Assembly: GCF_044803115.1 (NCBI RefSeq) | Contig: NZ_CP085224.1 | Location: forward strand, 4,774,001 to 4,838,000 | Source: Caenispirillum salinarum_A | GTDB taxonomy: Bacteria > Pseudomonadota > Alphaproteobacteria > Rhodospirillales > Rhodospirillaceae | Direction: 5' to 3' | DNA length: 64,000 nt | Shown here: one piece after another, positions 13,176 to 21,562 of the stretch | How positions within the stretch are numbered: the stretch's first letter is position 1 | How the letters are laid out: every line of letters begins with the position of its first letter | Made by a program: the position numbers and the translations under genes | The notes under the pieces: model-generated | Databases searched by the model: none | Told to the model about the DNA's origin: nothing | The model's input: only the letters and a program-made list of their open reading frames with translations

Positions 13176-13934
13176 ATGAACCTGAGACTGGACGGCAAGG
13201 TGGCGCTGGTGACCGGCGCGTCGGGCGGCCTGGGCCGGCATTTCGCCGGCGTCCTGGCGGCGGCGGGCGCGACCGTGGTGCTCGCCGCACGCCGCACCGA
13301 GAAACTGGCCGAGGCGGTGGAGGAGATCGGTCCCGGCCGCGCCCACGCCGTGCCGCTGGACGTCACCGACCCGACGTCGGTCACCGCCGCGTTCGAAGCC
13401 GCCGAGGCGGCCGCGGGCGCGGTGGTGGACGTACTGGTGAACAACGCCGGCCTGGCGAAGACGGCGCCGGCACTGGAAACGTCGCCGCAGGACTGGAAGA
13501 CGGTGCTGGACACCAACCTCACCGGCGCCTTCCACGTCGCGACAGAGGCCGCCGCCCGCATGAAGGCGGCCGGGCGCGGCGGGTCCATCGTCAACATCGC
13601 CTCCATCGTCGGGCTGCGGCCGGCGGGTGCGGTGGCATCCTACGCCGCCAGCAAGGCCGGCCTGATCCACCTGACCAAGGCCCTCGCGCTGGAATTGGCG
13701 CGGGACGGCGTGCGGGTGAACGCCCTGGCGCCCGGCTACATCGAGACCGACATCAATGCCGAATTCTTCGCCACCGACGTTGGGCAGAAGCTCATAAAGC
13801 GCATCCCGCAGCGCCGCCTGGGCCGCATGAGCGACCTGGACGCGCCATTGCTGATGCTGTGCTCGGACGCCAGCGCCTTCATGACGGGCGCCACCGTTCC
13901 GGTGGACGGCGGCCACCTGGTCTCGTCACTGTAG
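13176..13934 (+). CDS. SDR family NAD(P)-dependent oxidoreductase
   Basis: Short-chain dehydrogenase/reductase of 252 residues, the classical length. The cofactor motif TGASGGLG lies near residue 14, the NNAG motif mid-protein, and the catalytic Ser...YAASKAG (Tyr and Lys) further on. The C-terminal VPVDGGHLVSSL ending is typical. The glycine-rich motif and an Ala-Ala-Arg-Arg stretch after beta-2 (VLAARRTEKL) favour NADP(H). The ATG at 13176 has a GGGAGGA box; the longer open frame upstream is not coding. It resembles FabG-like 3-oxoacyl reductases, but the substrate cannot be read from sequence. Confidence 0.9.
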   Translation: MNLRLDGKVALVTGASGGLGRHFAGVLAAAGATVVLAARRTEKLAEAVEEIGPGRAHAVPLDVTDPTSVTAAFEAAEAAAGAVVDVLVNNAGLAKTAPALETSPQDWKTVLDTNLTGAFHVATEAAARMKAAGRGGSIVNIASIVGLRPAGAVASYAASKAGLIHLTKALALELARDGVRVNALAPGYIETDINAEFFATDVGQKLIKRIPQRRLGRMSDLDAPLLMLCSDASAFMTGATVPVDGGHLVSSL

Positions 13935-13957
13935 GGCCCGACGGGCGGCGGCCTCCG

Positions 13958-15817
13958 CTACTCGCGGCACTCGCGGACGGAGACGCACTTGCCGCCGTTC
14001 GGTCCATCCTCGGTGCACTGGACCACCCAGACGCAGCCATCCCCATCGGGATCGGTGTCGGCGGGGATACCCGCCGCGGGACGGGCCGGCGCAGCGGGAG
14101 CTGCCGGTTCGGATGGCGGCGCGGGCGTGGGCGCGGGCTCGGTCACCGGCGGGACCGGCCGAGCCGGAACCGCCGGTTCCGCGGTCACGGCCGCATCAGG
14201 CTTGGCGACCGGCCGGGGCGGCGCGGCGGCACCTGCATCGGCCGCGGCGGCGGGCTCCGCCGCAGCGGCCGGCTCTGGGGCGGCTTCCGGCGCGGCGGCG
14301 GCTTCAGGTTCGGGTTTGGGCTCGGGCTCAGGGGCCGGCGGAGCCTCGTCGACCACCGGCTCAGCCGCAGGTCCTTCGGGCGCGGCGGCAGCCGGATCGG
14401 GATCGGCGGCCGTCGGGTCAGCCGGTTCCGGCGCCACTTCTTCGGCGGGCAGTTGGCTTGGTGTGGGATCGGCAGCCGACTTGTTCACGCCTGCCGCCTC
14501 CGGTGGGGCGGCAGGCGCCGGCTCGGCCGGCGACGGCGCGGTGACAGCAGGCGGGGCGTCCTCCGCAGGCGCCTCGGCCGGATCGGCGGCCTCGGTCGCA
14601 AGGGCCGGCGCGGGGTCGGCGGGCGCGGCCGTGCCGGTCGGACCTGCGGCTTCCGGCGCGGCCGGCTCCGGCGCCGACGGCGCGGTGTCGGCCAGCGGAG
14701 CGGGCGCGGCGTCCACGACCGGTGCATCATCGGCGGTGCCCGGCGCCTCGAGCACCGGCGGCTCCATCGCGGGCGCCACCGCATCCAGCGTCGGCGCCGG
14801 CACGGTATCGGGCTCGGGCTCGGGCTCGGCGGGTGCGGCAGCGGCTGGGGCGCGGAGGGCGGCCGGCGGACGCTCCGGCAGCGGAACGGACGGCGCCGGA
14901 GACTCCTGCGCCACGGGGGACTGTGGCACCGGTGCGGGATCATCGCTGCCCGCCGCGGCCGGCATTCCGGCCGCGGGTGTCTCCGGAGCGGGCGCCGGGT
15001 CGGCGGGCGCGGCCGGCAGCGGCGCGGCCGCGTCGGCACCGGTGGACGGGGCAGGCGTCGGCGCGGGCGCGGGCTGCTCCGGGACAGGCGCAGCGGCCGG
15101 GGCCTGCGGGACCGCACCGCCTCCGGCCGATCCCGCCGCTTCGGGCTCCGGTGCCGGCGCGACCACGCGGGCCACCCAGGCACGACCGTCGGACACGGCG
15201 GCCTCCACCCACTGGCGGCCGATGGGATCGCTCAGCAGCGCGGCGGCGGCCACGCCCAGCAGCATGGCGGACAGGAAGGTACCGCCCCACAGCAGGCCGC
15301 GGCGCGGCGGCGGCCGCTTGGCCGGCGGCGGCGGCGGCGCCACCGACACCATCCGAGCACGCGGCGGGGGAGGCGCCGACGGCACCCGCCGCACCTGGGA
15401 GGCGGCGGCCGCGCCCAGTGTTTCCGCCCGCGCGCGGCCGCCGCCCACTTCGAACATGGCTTCCGGCACGGGTGGCAGGACGGCCATGCGGGGGCTGCCC
15501 TCCTCCACCGGGTGCATGCGGCATTCGACGTCGCTGTCGGGATCGATGGTCAGGGCCTCGTACTCGACCTCGCCCCGGAAGATGCCGCCGCGCAGGAAGT
15601 TGACGGCGCGCGCCTTGATGGTCCCCGCCACCGTGCCGGCCGAGGCGACGCGGCCGGCGCCGACCCGCGCGTTCAGACGCCCCTGCGGCCCCACCACAAG
15701 GTCGGCGACGGCGACGTCGCCCTTCACCGCCCCCTCGATCTCAAGGGTTCCGGGGGAGTGGACGGTCCCGATCACCGTCAGGTCGGGCGCGAAGAAGGAT
15801 GCCTGCTTGACTGCCAT
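13958..15817 (-). CDS. Bactofilin-domain protein with membrane anchor and long Ala/Pro/Glu-rich tail
   Basis: The first ~100 residues are a bactofilin (polymer-forming cytoskeletal) domain: beta-helix repeats such as VIGTVHSPGTLEIEGAVKGD, VVGPQGRLNARV and GTVAGTIKARAVNF. A Pro-rich basic linker (about 145-173) leads to one membrane helix (about 174-195), then some 400 residues made almost only of Ala, Pro, Glu, Gly and Ser. The last ~30 residues differ, with four cysteines (GCVWVVQC, KCVSVREC). Bactofilins normally are 120-200 residues and cytoplasmic. The tail would span the periplasm, like TonB's Pro-rich region. A GTG at 15835 is an alternative start. The next gene on this strand is an OmpA-type lipoprotein. 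Confidence 0.82.
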   Translation of the reverse strand: MAVKQASFFAPDLTVIGTVHSPGTLEIEGAVKGDVAVADLVVGPQGRLNARVGAGRVASAGTVAGTIKARAVNFLRGGIFRGEVEYEALTIDPDSDVECRMHPVEEGSPRMAVLPPVPEAMFEVGGGRARAETLGAAAASQVRRVPSAPPPPRARMVSVAPPPPPAKRPPPRRGLLWGGTFLSAMLLGVAAAALLSDPIGRQWVEAAVSDGRAWVARVVAPAPEPEAAGSAGGGAVPQAPAAAPVPEQPAPAPTPAPSTGADAAAPLPAAPADPAPAPETPAAGMPAAAGSDDPAPVPQSPVAQESPAPSVPLPERPPAALRAPAAAAPAEPEPEPDTVPAPTLDAVAPAMEPPVLEAPGTADDAPVVDAAPAPLADTAPSAPEPAAPEAAGPTGTAAPADPAPALATEAADPAEAPAEDAPPAVTAPSPAEPAPAAPPEAAGVNKSAADPTPSQLPAEEVAPEPADPTAADPDPAAAAPEGPAAEPVVDEAPPAPEPEPKPEPEAAAAPEAAPEPAAAAEPAAAADAGAAAPPRPVAKPDAAVTAEPAVPARPVPPVTEPAPTPAPPSEPAAPAAPARPAAGIPADTDPDGDGCVWVVQCTEDGPNGGKCVSVRECRE

Positions 15818-15910
15818 GGCCGCGCTGATTTCCACATGGATTCAGGCGAGTATACCGCTTTCGGCCGTGGATGCCAGGGATCGCGTACCGCAGCTGCGTC
15901 AGCCCCCACG

Positions 15911-15945
15911 AAAAACGCCGCCCGCGGCCGGAGCCGGGGCGGCGT
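15911..15945 (-). terminator. Rho-independent terminator after the OmpA-like gene
   Basis: ACGCCGCCC and GGGCGGCGT make a perfect 9-bp stem. Read on the minus strand the stem is followed by TTTTT, as expected for a terminator of the gene ending at 15978. Confidence 0.75.
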
Positions 15946-15977
15946 CTTTCAGATGGCGGAAGACCGCCGCGGCGAGG

Positions 15978-16805
15978 TCAGGACCCCGCGAAGGTGATCT
16001 CCACGCGGCGGTTGCGCATCTCCTTGACGCTGTCACCGGTCGCCACGGCCGGCTGTTCCTCGCCATAGGCCTCAAGGGCCAGGTCGGCGGTGGGGATGCC
16101 CTTGTCGTTCAGGTAGTCGGCCACGGCCTCCGCCCGCTTCTGCGACAGCAGCAGGTTCGGCACCGGCTGGCCGACGGTGTCGGTGTGGCCGGCGACCACG
16201 ATGCGGGCCGGCTTGGCGGCGCGCCAGTCGGCGACCACCTTGTTCAGGGTGGCCAGCGCCTCGCTGTCCAGCACCGCGCGGCCCAGCGGGAAGTAGACGG
16301 TGTAGTCGCCGTCCACGGCCGGCGCCTCGGCCACGGCCGTCAGCGCCTTCATGGCGGCGTCGAAGCGGGCCTTGCAGGCGGCGATGTTGTCGGGCTGGTA
16401 GTCTTCCTCCAGCTCTTCCACCCAGCAGTCATAGGCGGTCTGCGCATCGGCGGCCGCGGCGGGCATGGCTTGGCGGTCGCCGCCGTCAAGCTCGGCCAGC
16501 AGCGCCGCCCGGGCGGCTGCAACCTCTTCCGTCGAGCCGGCCGGCAGGCGGCGATCGGTCACCTCGTCGGGCAAGACAGTCTGACCGGCGGCGGCGGCGC
16601 GCGCCTTTTCGAGGAAATACTCCGTGTCCGTCCAATCGTAGATCGAACGCTCCTTCGCCGCCAGGTCAAGATAACCCTCGAACAGCGCCGTCTCGAACGC
16701 GCCGCCCTGCGGCTGCATGCCTCGCGCGCCCTCGACGTCCCAGTTGCTGGCGCACGCCGTGAGAAGACCGGCGGAAACGCTGACGAGAAGAGCCTTCTTG
16801 AACAT
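15978..16805 (-). CDS. OmpA family lipoprotein
   Basis: Outer-membrane lipoprotein predicted to bind peptidoglycan. Starting at ATG 16805 gives MFKKALLVSVSAGLLTAC, a signal peptide with lipobox LTAC and lipidated Cys18. The last ~110 residues are an OmpA/MotB domain with YFPLGRAVLDSEAL, VVAGHTDTVG, LSQKRAEAVADYL, EAYGEEQP and MRNRRVEITF; the Asp and Arg that contact diaminopimelate are in GHTDT and NRRVEI. The middle is helical and family-specific. At 275 residues it is longer than Pal (~170). An AAGGA box lies 12 bases upstream. Its neighbour, the bactofilin with a periplasmic tail, makes a shared cell-envelope role plausible. Confidence 0.9.
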   Translation of the reverse strand: MFKKALLVSVSAGLLTACASNWDVEGARGMQPQGGAFETALFEGYLDLAAKERSIYDWTDTEYFLEKARAAAAGQTVLPDEVTDRRLPAGSTEEVAAARAALLAELDGGDRQAMPAAAADAQTAYDCWVEELEEDYQPDNIAACKARFDAAMKALTAVAEAPAVDGDYTVYFPLGRAVLDSEALATLNKVVADWRAAKPARIVVAGHTDTVGQPVPNLLLSQKRAEAVADYLNDKGIPTADLALEAYGEEQPAVATGDSVKEMRNRRVEITFAGS

Positions 16806-17139
16806 GGATCGCTGTGTCCTTCGCTGCGTCTTGTCTGCCCGAATGTGTCGCCTGCCCGTTCGCGCCCCCCTGCGGACGTTCGGGGCTCCACGCATCGTTG
16901 GTGGGTCGCGGTGCGGGCAGCCGGCAGTGACCACCCGCAAACCGAGACCTTCCGTTGTTAAATGCCCGTCAGGGCAAGGTCAAGCGCGGCTCGTCCGAAA
17001 GGTCATGAAAAATATACGTCGTTTGGATGGCCGCAGCGGCCGGCGGAACGCTCCCGCCGCGACGCCCGCCCTTGCGCGGCGGCCGGTTTCGCGCTTTGTT
17101 CCTTGGCACGCCCATCATCCGCCGCCGGCACCGCCCACC
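16806..17139. other. Intergenic region between divergent OmpA-like and dinB genes
   Basis: A 334-base gap with no convincing gene. It holds a small TGCCC/GGGCA hairpin at about 16961-16974 and an AT-richer stretch near 16998-17020. An in-frame ATG at 17005 could extend DinB by 45 residues, but the added sequence is Arg/Pro-rich and unlike the family. I did not see a GTTC-N7-GTTC SOS box. Confidence 0.4.
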
Positions 17140-18417
17140 ATGAGCCAGTCCCTCTGCCGCACCTGCCTGACCGAAATTCCCGCCGCCGTGGACGCATGCC
17201 CGGCGTGCGGCGGCACGCGACTGGCCCGGCACCCCGAGCTGTTCTCGCTGACGTTCGCGCATGTGGATTGCGATGCCTTCTACGCCAGCATCGAAAAGCG
17301 CGACCGGCCCGAGTTGCGCGACAAGCCGCTGCTCATCGGCGGCGGCCAGCGGGGCGTGGTGGCGACGGCCTGCTACATCGCCCGGCGCTTCGGCCCGCAC
17401 AGCGCCATGCCCATGTACAAGGCCCTGCGCCTGTGCCCCGACGCGGTGGTGCTGCGCCCCGACATGCCCAAGTACGCCGCGGTCAGCCGTCAGATTCGCG
17501 GCATCTTCGAGACCTACACTCCGCTGGTGGAGTTCCTGTCCCTGGACGAGGCCTTCCTGGACCTGTCGGGATGCGAGGATCTGTTCGGGGAATCGGCGGC
17601 GGCGATCCTGGCGCGGGTCCAGGCGCGCGTGCGCGAAGAGGTGGGCATCGGCATCTCCATCGGGCTCAGCTACAACAAGTTCCTGGCCAAGATGGCCTCG
17701 GACCTCGACAAGCCCGAGGGATTCGCCGTGATCGGCCGGAGCGAGGCGCGGGGCTTCCTGGCGCCCCGCCCCGTGCGCGACATCCCCGGCGTCGGCGAGG
17801 CCTTTGCGCGACGGCTGTTCCAGGCCGGCTACAAGACCATCGCCGACCTCCAGGGCGTTTCGGAAACCCGCCTGGCGCAGCAGTTCGGGGCGCTCGGACG
17901 GGCCCTGGCGCAGCGGGCGCGCGGCACCGACCCACGCCGCGTGACACCCCACCGCGAGGCCAAGAGCATTTCCGCCGAGACCACCTTCGACACCGACATC
18001 GCCAGCCAGGCCGACCTGGAGCGCCGGCTGTGGCCGCTGTGCGAGAAGGTGGCGGCACGCTGCAAGAAAAGCGGCGCGGCCGGCGAGAGCGTGGTGCTCA
18101 AGCTCAAGACCGCGCGGTTCCAGACCCTGACCCGCAGCCGCCGGCTGCCCGACCCCACCCAGATGGCTGAAACGATCTGGCGCCATGCGCGGCCGCTGCT
18201 GGCGCGGGAAGCGGACGGACGGTCCTTCCGGCTGATCGGAATCGGCGTGGCCGACCTGTGCGATCCGGCGCGCGCCGACCCGCCGGATCTGTTCGACACC
18301 GCTCAGGCGCGCGCGGTGCGGGCCGAACGCGCCATCGACACCTTGCGCGACCGCTTCGGCAAGGACGTCATCGGCCGTCGATCCTTCGGTGGAGACGACG
18401 CCGAACCGGATGGGTGA
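17140..18417 (+). CDS. dinB: DNA polymerase IV (Y-family translesion polymerase)
   Basis: Error-prone polymerase that copies past damaged bases. The start at 17140 gives an N-terminal zinc ribbon with C6, C9, C20 and C23 (CRTC...CPAC), a feature I associate with alphaproteobacterial DinB proteins. The palm motifs follow: AHVDCDAFYASIEKRD with catalytic Asp43, and SLDEAFLDLSG with Asp136 and Glu137. Helix-hairpin-helix IPGVGEAFARRL and the little-finger domain (SISAETTFDTDI) complete a 425-residue protein, somewhat above the 350-residue E. coli size because of the ribbon. No clamp-binding motif is certain. It stands alone, divergent from the lipoprotein gene. Confidence 0.93.
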   Translation: MSQSLCRTCLTEIPAAVDACPACGGTRLARHPELFSLTFAHVDCDAFYASIEKRDRPELRDKPLLIGGGQRGVVATACYIARRFGPHSAMPMYKALRLCPDAVVLRPDMPKYAAVSRQIRGIFETYTPLVEFLSLDEAFLDLSGCEDLFGESAAAILARVQARVREEVGIGISIGLSYNKFLAKMASDLDKPEGFAVIGRSEARGFLAPRPVRDIPGVGEAFARRLFQAGYKTIADLQGVSETRLAQQFGALGRALAQRARGTDPRRVTPHREAKSISAETTFDTDIASQADLERRLWPLCEKVAARCKKSGAAGESVVLKLKTARFQTLTRSRRLPDPTQMAETIWRHARPLLAREADGRSFRLIGIGVADLCDPARADPPDLFDTAQARAVRAERAIDTLRDRFGKDVIGRRSFGGDDAEPDG

Positions 18418-18489
18418 CTCAGTACCCACATGGTGCTACTCTAGCGTGGGGTGGACCAGAACATCATCCCGCGGCACGGGAAGAAGCCC

Positions 18490-19314
18490 ATGAAAACCGA
18501 CATCATCACCCCGGTCGTGCCGCCGTCCCAGGACAGCGCACTTCCGCGTGTTGCGGACGTCGCGGCCCCGCGGGGCGAGGCGGCACAGGACCAGACCAGA
18601 ATCGCAGCAGCGCGACTCGCCGTCGGAAGCGGCATGTCCGCCGGCTCCGACCGCTTTGGCGCGACCGCCACCCCCAGCCGTTCCGGCCCTGCGCCGGCCG
18701 CGGCCGCCGCCACGTCGGCCGGCCGGGGCGCCGACGGCGATGGCGGATCGGACGGCATGGCCTCGCAACGGGTGGCGCTCTCGCGCACCCGCCTGGAAGC
18801 GATGATGCTGGAAGCTCAGGCCGCGTCCACCAGCGGCGACGCGCAACGCGCCCGATCCATCGCCCGCGCCGTGAAGATGGAGGCCGGCGCCATCCGCGAC
18901 GCCCTGCGCGGCGCCGCCGACGCCAATGCGGCAGCGGCGGACGCCATGGCCGCGGCAGCCGCCGCGCGCGCGGTGCAGGACGCGCAGGAAGCGGCCCGCG
19001 CCGCGGCACGGCGGGCCGCCGCCGAGACCGGCGAGGACCGGCAGGGCCTGGCGCCGTGGAATGGAAACGGCTCCATGCGGGCGACGCTGCTGGCCGAGTC
19101 GGCTCCGCTCGGCACGCCCACCACCAACCTGCACCGCAGCGCCTTCGAGGCCCTGCGCCGGGCGCAGGAAATCCTGGACCTGCTGTCACGGGTCGATGCC
19201 GGCGACCGCGCGTCGACCGCCCAATCGGGCGACGGCGGACGCGGCAGCCTGCTTCTCAACCGCATCGAGGCGGAAGACGGCGCCCTGCTGGACGGCTGGA
19301 ACCTGCTGGCCTGA
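18490..19314 (+). CDS. Hypothetical Ala-rich protein (274 aa)
   Basis: I do not recognise this protein. The first ~95 residues are low-complexity (Ala, Ser, Gly, Pro). A central helical region (about 95-190) reads as a long Ala/Glu/Arg/Gln coiled coil (LSRTRLEAMMLEAQ, AREIARAVK-type heptads). The C-terminal ~60 residues have a defined segment, LHRSAFEALRRAQEILDLLSR. No signal peptide or membrane helix is seen. The start at 18490 is backed by a GGGAAGAAG box; a GTG at 18451 is the alternative. It may be an internal scaffold or flagellar-type accessory protein, but that is a guess. Confidence 0.65.
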   Translation: MKTDIITPVVPPSQDSALPRVADVAAPRGEAAQDQTRIAAARLAVGSGMSAGSDRFGATATPSRSGPAPAAAAATSAGRGADGDGGSDGMASQRVALSRTRLEAMMLEAQAASTSGDAQRARSIARAVKMEAGAIRDALRGAADANAAAADAMAAAAAARAVQDAQEAARAAARRAAAETGEDRQGLAPWNGNGSMRATLLAESAPLGTPTTNLHRSAFEALRRAQEILDLLSRVDAGDRASTAQSGDGGRGSLLLNRIEAEDGALLDGWNLLA

Positions 19315-19339
19315 GCGGCCTCGGGCAGGAGCGCCGGCG

Positions 19340-20101
19340 CTACCACGACTCCGGCTGCGGAACGGCCGCCGGCGGTTCGGCCCGCGTGCCGGCGAACACG
19401 CAGAACTGACGGTCCCGGAACCACACATCCACGTCGCGGAATCCCACCCGCCGCAGCATGTCCAACTGAGCCTCGGCCGTGGCGCAGCGGTCGTGCAGCA
19501 TGCGCGTCCGCGCCGCCTCCAGGTCCGCTTCGGGCAGGCCGGCGGCGCGCACCGCGTCCTCCCAGTCCACGGTCATTCGCCCCTCCAGCGCAGGCGTTGC
19601 CGCCGCCACCTGATCGGCGTTGACGAAGATGCCGCCGGGGGCCAGGGCGTCATGGATGCGGCCGTAAAGGGCCTCCTTCTCCGCGTCGGTCAGATGATGG
19701 ATCGACAGCGCCGAGACGACGGCGTCCCAGGGCCCACCCGCGCGCAGGTCGAGCGTGCGGTAGTCGCCGACGATGCGGGCGACCTCCTTCGAGGCCGCGG
19801 CCTCCGGACCGTCGGCGGCGGCAAGGGCGGCGAATCGCTGGCCCGCCTGTTCAAGCATGTCGGGGCTGCCGTCGATCAGCGTGACGGCCAGGCGGGGGTA
19901 GCGCGCCAGCAGCACGGCCGCCAGCAGGCCGGTCCCGGCGCCCAGGTCAAGCACCCGACGCCCGCGCCCCGAATCGGGCGCAAGCCGCGGTGACAGGATT
20001 GCCGGGACGGCGCCGTAAAAGGCGTCGAAGCAGGGTATCAGAATGCGGCGCTGGGCGTCGTAGGTCGTAGCGGCGCGACCAAAGGCGGTAAGGATGTCCA
20101 T
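19340..20101 (-). CDS. Class I SAM-dependent methyltransferase
   Basis: Rossmann-fold methyltransferase of 253 residues. The SAM-binding motif I is VLDLGAGTGLLAAVLL, the acidic end of beta-2 is VTLIDGSPDML, and the post-motif region reads WDAVVSALSIHHLTDAEK, typical of small-molecule methyltransferases of the Methyltransf_25/12 type. A lid-like insertion and a beta-rich C-terminus (VGFRDVDVWFRDRQFCVFAG) follow. The ATG at 20101 is chosen over an in-frame TTG 12 bases upstream; the ribosome-binding site is weak. The substrate cannot be told. It is convergent with the preceding hypothetical gene. Confidence 0.85.
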   Translation of the reverse strand: MDILTAFGRAATTYDAQRRILIPCFDAFYGAVPAILSPRLAPDSGRGRRVLDLGAGTGLLAAVLLARYPRLAVTLIDGSPDMLEQAGQRFAALAAADGPEAAASKEVARIVGDYRTLDLRAGGPWDAVVSALSIHHLTDAEKEALYGRIHDALAPGGIFVNADQVAAATPALEGRMTVDWEDAVRAAGLPEADLEAARTRMLHDRCATAEAQLDMLRRVGFRDVDVWFRDRQFCVFAGTRAEPPAAVPQPESW

Positions 20102-20218
20102 GCACGCCCCCAAAAAATGAACTGCCGTCCGGAATTATACATGTTTCCCCCATGCGCGGCGTCCCTTGCCGTGCTATATGATGCTTGGGCGCCGGTTTTT
20201 GTCGGGGCCAGGACGAAG

Positions 20219-20539
20219 ATGGGTCTACAGGGGATTTCGGCACGCATGCAGCGCTTGTCGAAGACGATTCAGCCGGATGCGGCGACGGTGGGGCTTCAGG
20301 CCCTGGCGTATATCGCGTCGGACGACACCCTGATAGACCGTTTCCTCGCCCTGACCGGCATGGCTCCGGCGGAGCTCAAGGAAAACGCGCAGGACCCCGC
20401 GGTTCTGGGCGCTGTTCTGGACTTCCTTCTGGCCGACGAGTCCCTGGTGATCGCCTTTGCCGACGCCAGTGATCTTTCGCCCGAAGCCCCCATGCGGGCC
20501 CGGATGGGCCTGCCGGGATCAACGGCGGAAGACTGGTAG
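20219..20539 (+). CDS. DUF3572 family protein
   Basis: A 106-residue all-helical protein. The core QALAYIASDDTLIDRFLALT, followed by PAELKENAQDPAVLGAVLDF and LLADESLVIAFA, is the DUF3572 pattern, a family largely limited to Alphaproteobacteria and without known function. Two starts are possible: 20219 (GGACGAAG upstream) and 20246 (AGGGGA upstream); the domain begins after both. It sits 95 bases before the cold-shock gene on the same strand. Cytoplasmic. Confidence 0.85.
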   Translation: MGLQGISARMQRLSKTIQPDAATVGLQALAYIASDDTLIDRFLALTGMAPAELKENAQDPAVLGAVLDFLLADESLVIAFADASDLSPEAPMRARMGLPGSTAEDW

Positions 20540-20634
20540 TCGGTTTTCCACGCCCGTTGCATCCCACCCGCGTGAATTTGATTTGGCCGCGTCGGCAAGG
20601 GGACGCGCGCATCTTTGAGTTGGATACGAACACC

Positions 20635-21336
20635 ATGGCGTGGAATCGAGATTCCGGGGGCTTTCCCGGTCACAGTGGGTCGGGCATGGGCCGCCGGTCG
20701 CGGTATGACGACGACGAAGTCACGGGTACGCCGACGCAGGCGACCGTGAAGTGGTTCAATGCGTCGAAGGGCTTCGGCTTCGTGAAGACGGAGCAGAGCG
20801 GTGAAGACGCCTTCCTGCACGTCTCCGTCCTGGAGCGCGCCGGCCTTTCCGCCCTGCCGGAGAACTCGGTCATCAGCTGCACCGTGCGTCCCGGCAACAA
20901 GGGCATGCAGGTCGACTCCGTCATCTCCGTCATCGAGATGGGCGAGCCCACCGCCGGCGGCGGTGGCTTCGGCGACCGCGATCGCGGCGGCTTCGGCGAC
21001 CGTGACCGTGGCGGCTTCGGTGACCGCGGCGGCTTCGGTGACCGCGGCGGCTTCGGCGACCGCGATCGTGGCGGCTTCGGCGGCGGTCGTGGCGGGTTCG
21101 GCGGTGGCCGTCCCAAGCCCGAGATCATCGGCGATGCCGAAGGCACGGTGAAGTTCTTCAATGCCGAGAAGGGCTTCGGCTTCGTGACTCCGGACGACGG
21201 CAGCCGCGACATCTTCGTGCACATCCGCGCCGTGGAGCGTTCGGGCCTGGCGGGCCTGAACGAGGGCCAGCGCGTGAAGCTGTCCATCAGCCAGGGCCAG
21301 AAGGGCCCGCAGGCCGAGCGCATCGAGCTCGCCTGA
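20635..21336 (+). CDS. Cold-shock protein with two CSD domains joined by an RG-rich repeat linker
   Basis: Predicted single-strand nucleic-acid binding protein of 233 residues. Two cold-shock domains carry the RNP motifs: the first TVKWFNASKGFGFVKTE with AFLHVSVLERAG, the second TVKFFNAEKGFGFVTPDDG with IFVHIRAVERSG. Between them lies a ~50-residue Gly/Phe/Arg/Asp linker of GGFGDRDR, GGFGDRG and GGFGGGR units. Two-domain Csps are common in Alphaproteobacteria; the RGG/GGFG linker is less usual and looks disordered. The ATG at 20635 is favoured because MAWNRDSGGF resembles related starts. It is followed by a strong terminator, so it is probably monocistronic or the end of a short operon. Confidence 0.9.
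   Translation: MAWNRDSGGFPGHSGSGMGRRSRYDDDEVTGTPTQATVKWFNASKGFGFVKTEQSGEDAFLHVSVLERAGLSALPENSVISCTVRPGNKGMQVDSVISVIEMGEPTAGGGGFGDRDRGGFGDRDRGGFGDRGGFGDRGGFGDRDRGGFGGGRGGFGGGRPKPEIIGDAEGTVKFFNAEKGFGFVTPDDGSRDIFVHIRAVERSGLAGLNEGQRVKLSISQGQKGPQAERIELA
20961..21111 (+). repeat. In-frame tandem repeat encoding the GGFGDR linker
   Basis: About 150 bases of imperfect tandem units of 18-24 bases built on GGCGGCTTCGGCGACCG, all in frame within the cold-shock gene. Unit number may vary between strains by slippage. Confidence 0.85.
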
Positions 21337-21384
21337 CCCCTTCGCAGCCCGGCGGCGACAGCCGCGCGACGTGCTGAGATGAAA

Positions 21385-21418
21385 GACGGCCGGTCCCGCG
21401 AGGGGCCGGCCGTTTTTT
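21385..21418 (+). terminator. Rho-independent terminator after the cold-shock gene
   Basis: ACGGCCGG-TCCC pairs with GGGG-CCGGCCGT around a GCGA loop (12-bp stem) and is followed by TTTTTT. Confidence 0.92.
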
Positions 21419-21562
21419 CGTCTCCCGTCAGTGGCGGGCGTGGCGCGAGGACGGCCACCAGGACACGAAGGACACCAGGAGGGCGTGCTGAGGATGGGGG
21501 CTGCGGGCTCCTTGGCCGGCGGTCGCCTGGATGAACCACCAAGACACCAAGGCAACAAGACA

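Noticed and set aside
12974..16961. Two ~1000-residue plus-strand frames over the SDR, bactofilin and OmpA genes (Arg/Gly- and Ala/Gly-rich)
   Set aside because: They are the complement of the Pro/Ala-rich tail and neighbouring genes. The minus-strand reading has real domains and start sites.
16806..17139. LexA/SOS box (GTTC-N7-GTTC) before dinB
   Set aside because: GTTC tetramers occur but not with the 7-base spacing.
20961..21111. CRISPR-like array
   Set aside because: Units are contiguous, in frame and code for the cold-shock linker; there are no unique spacers.
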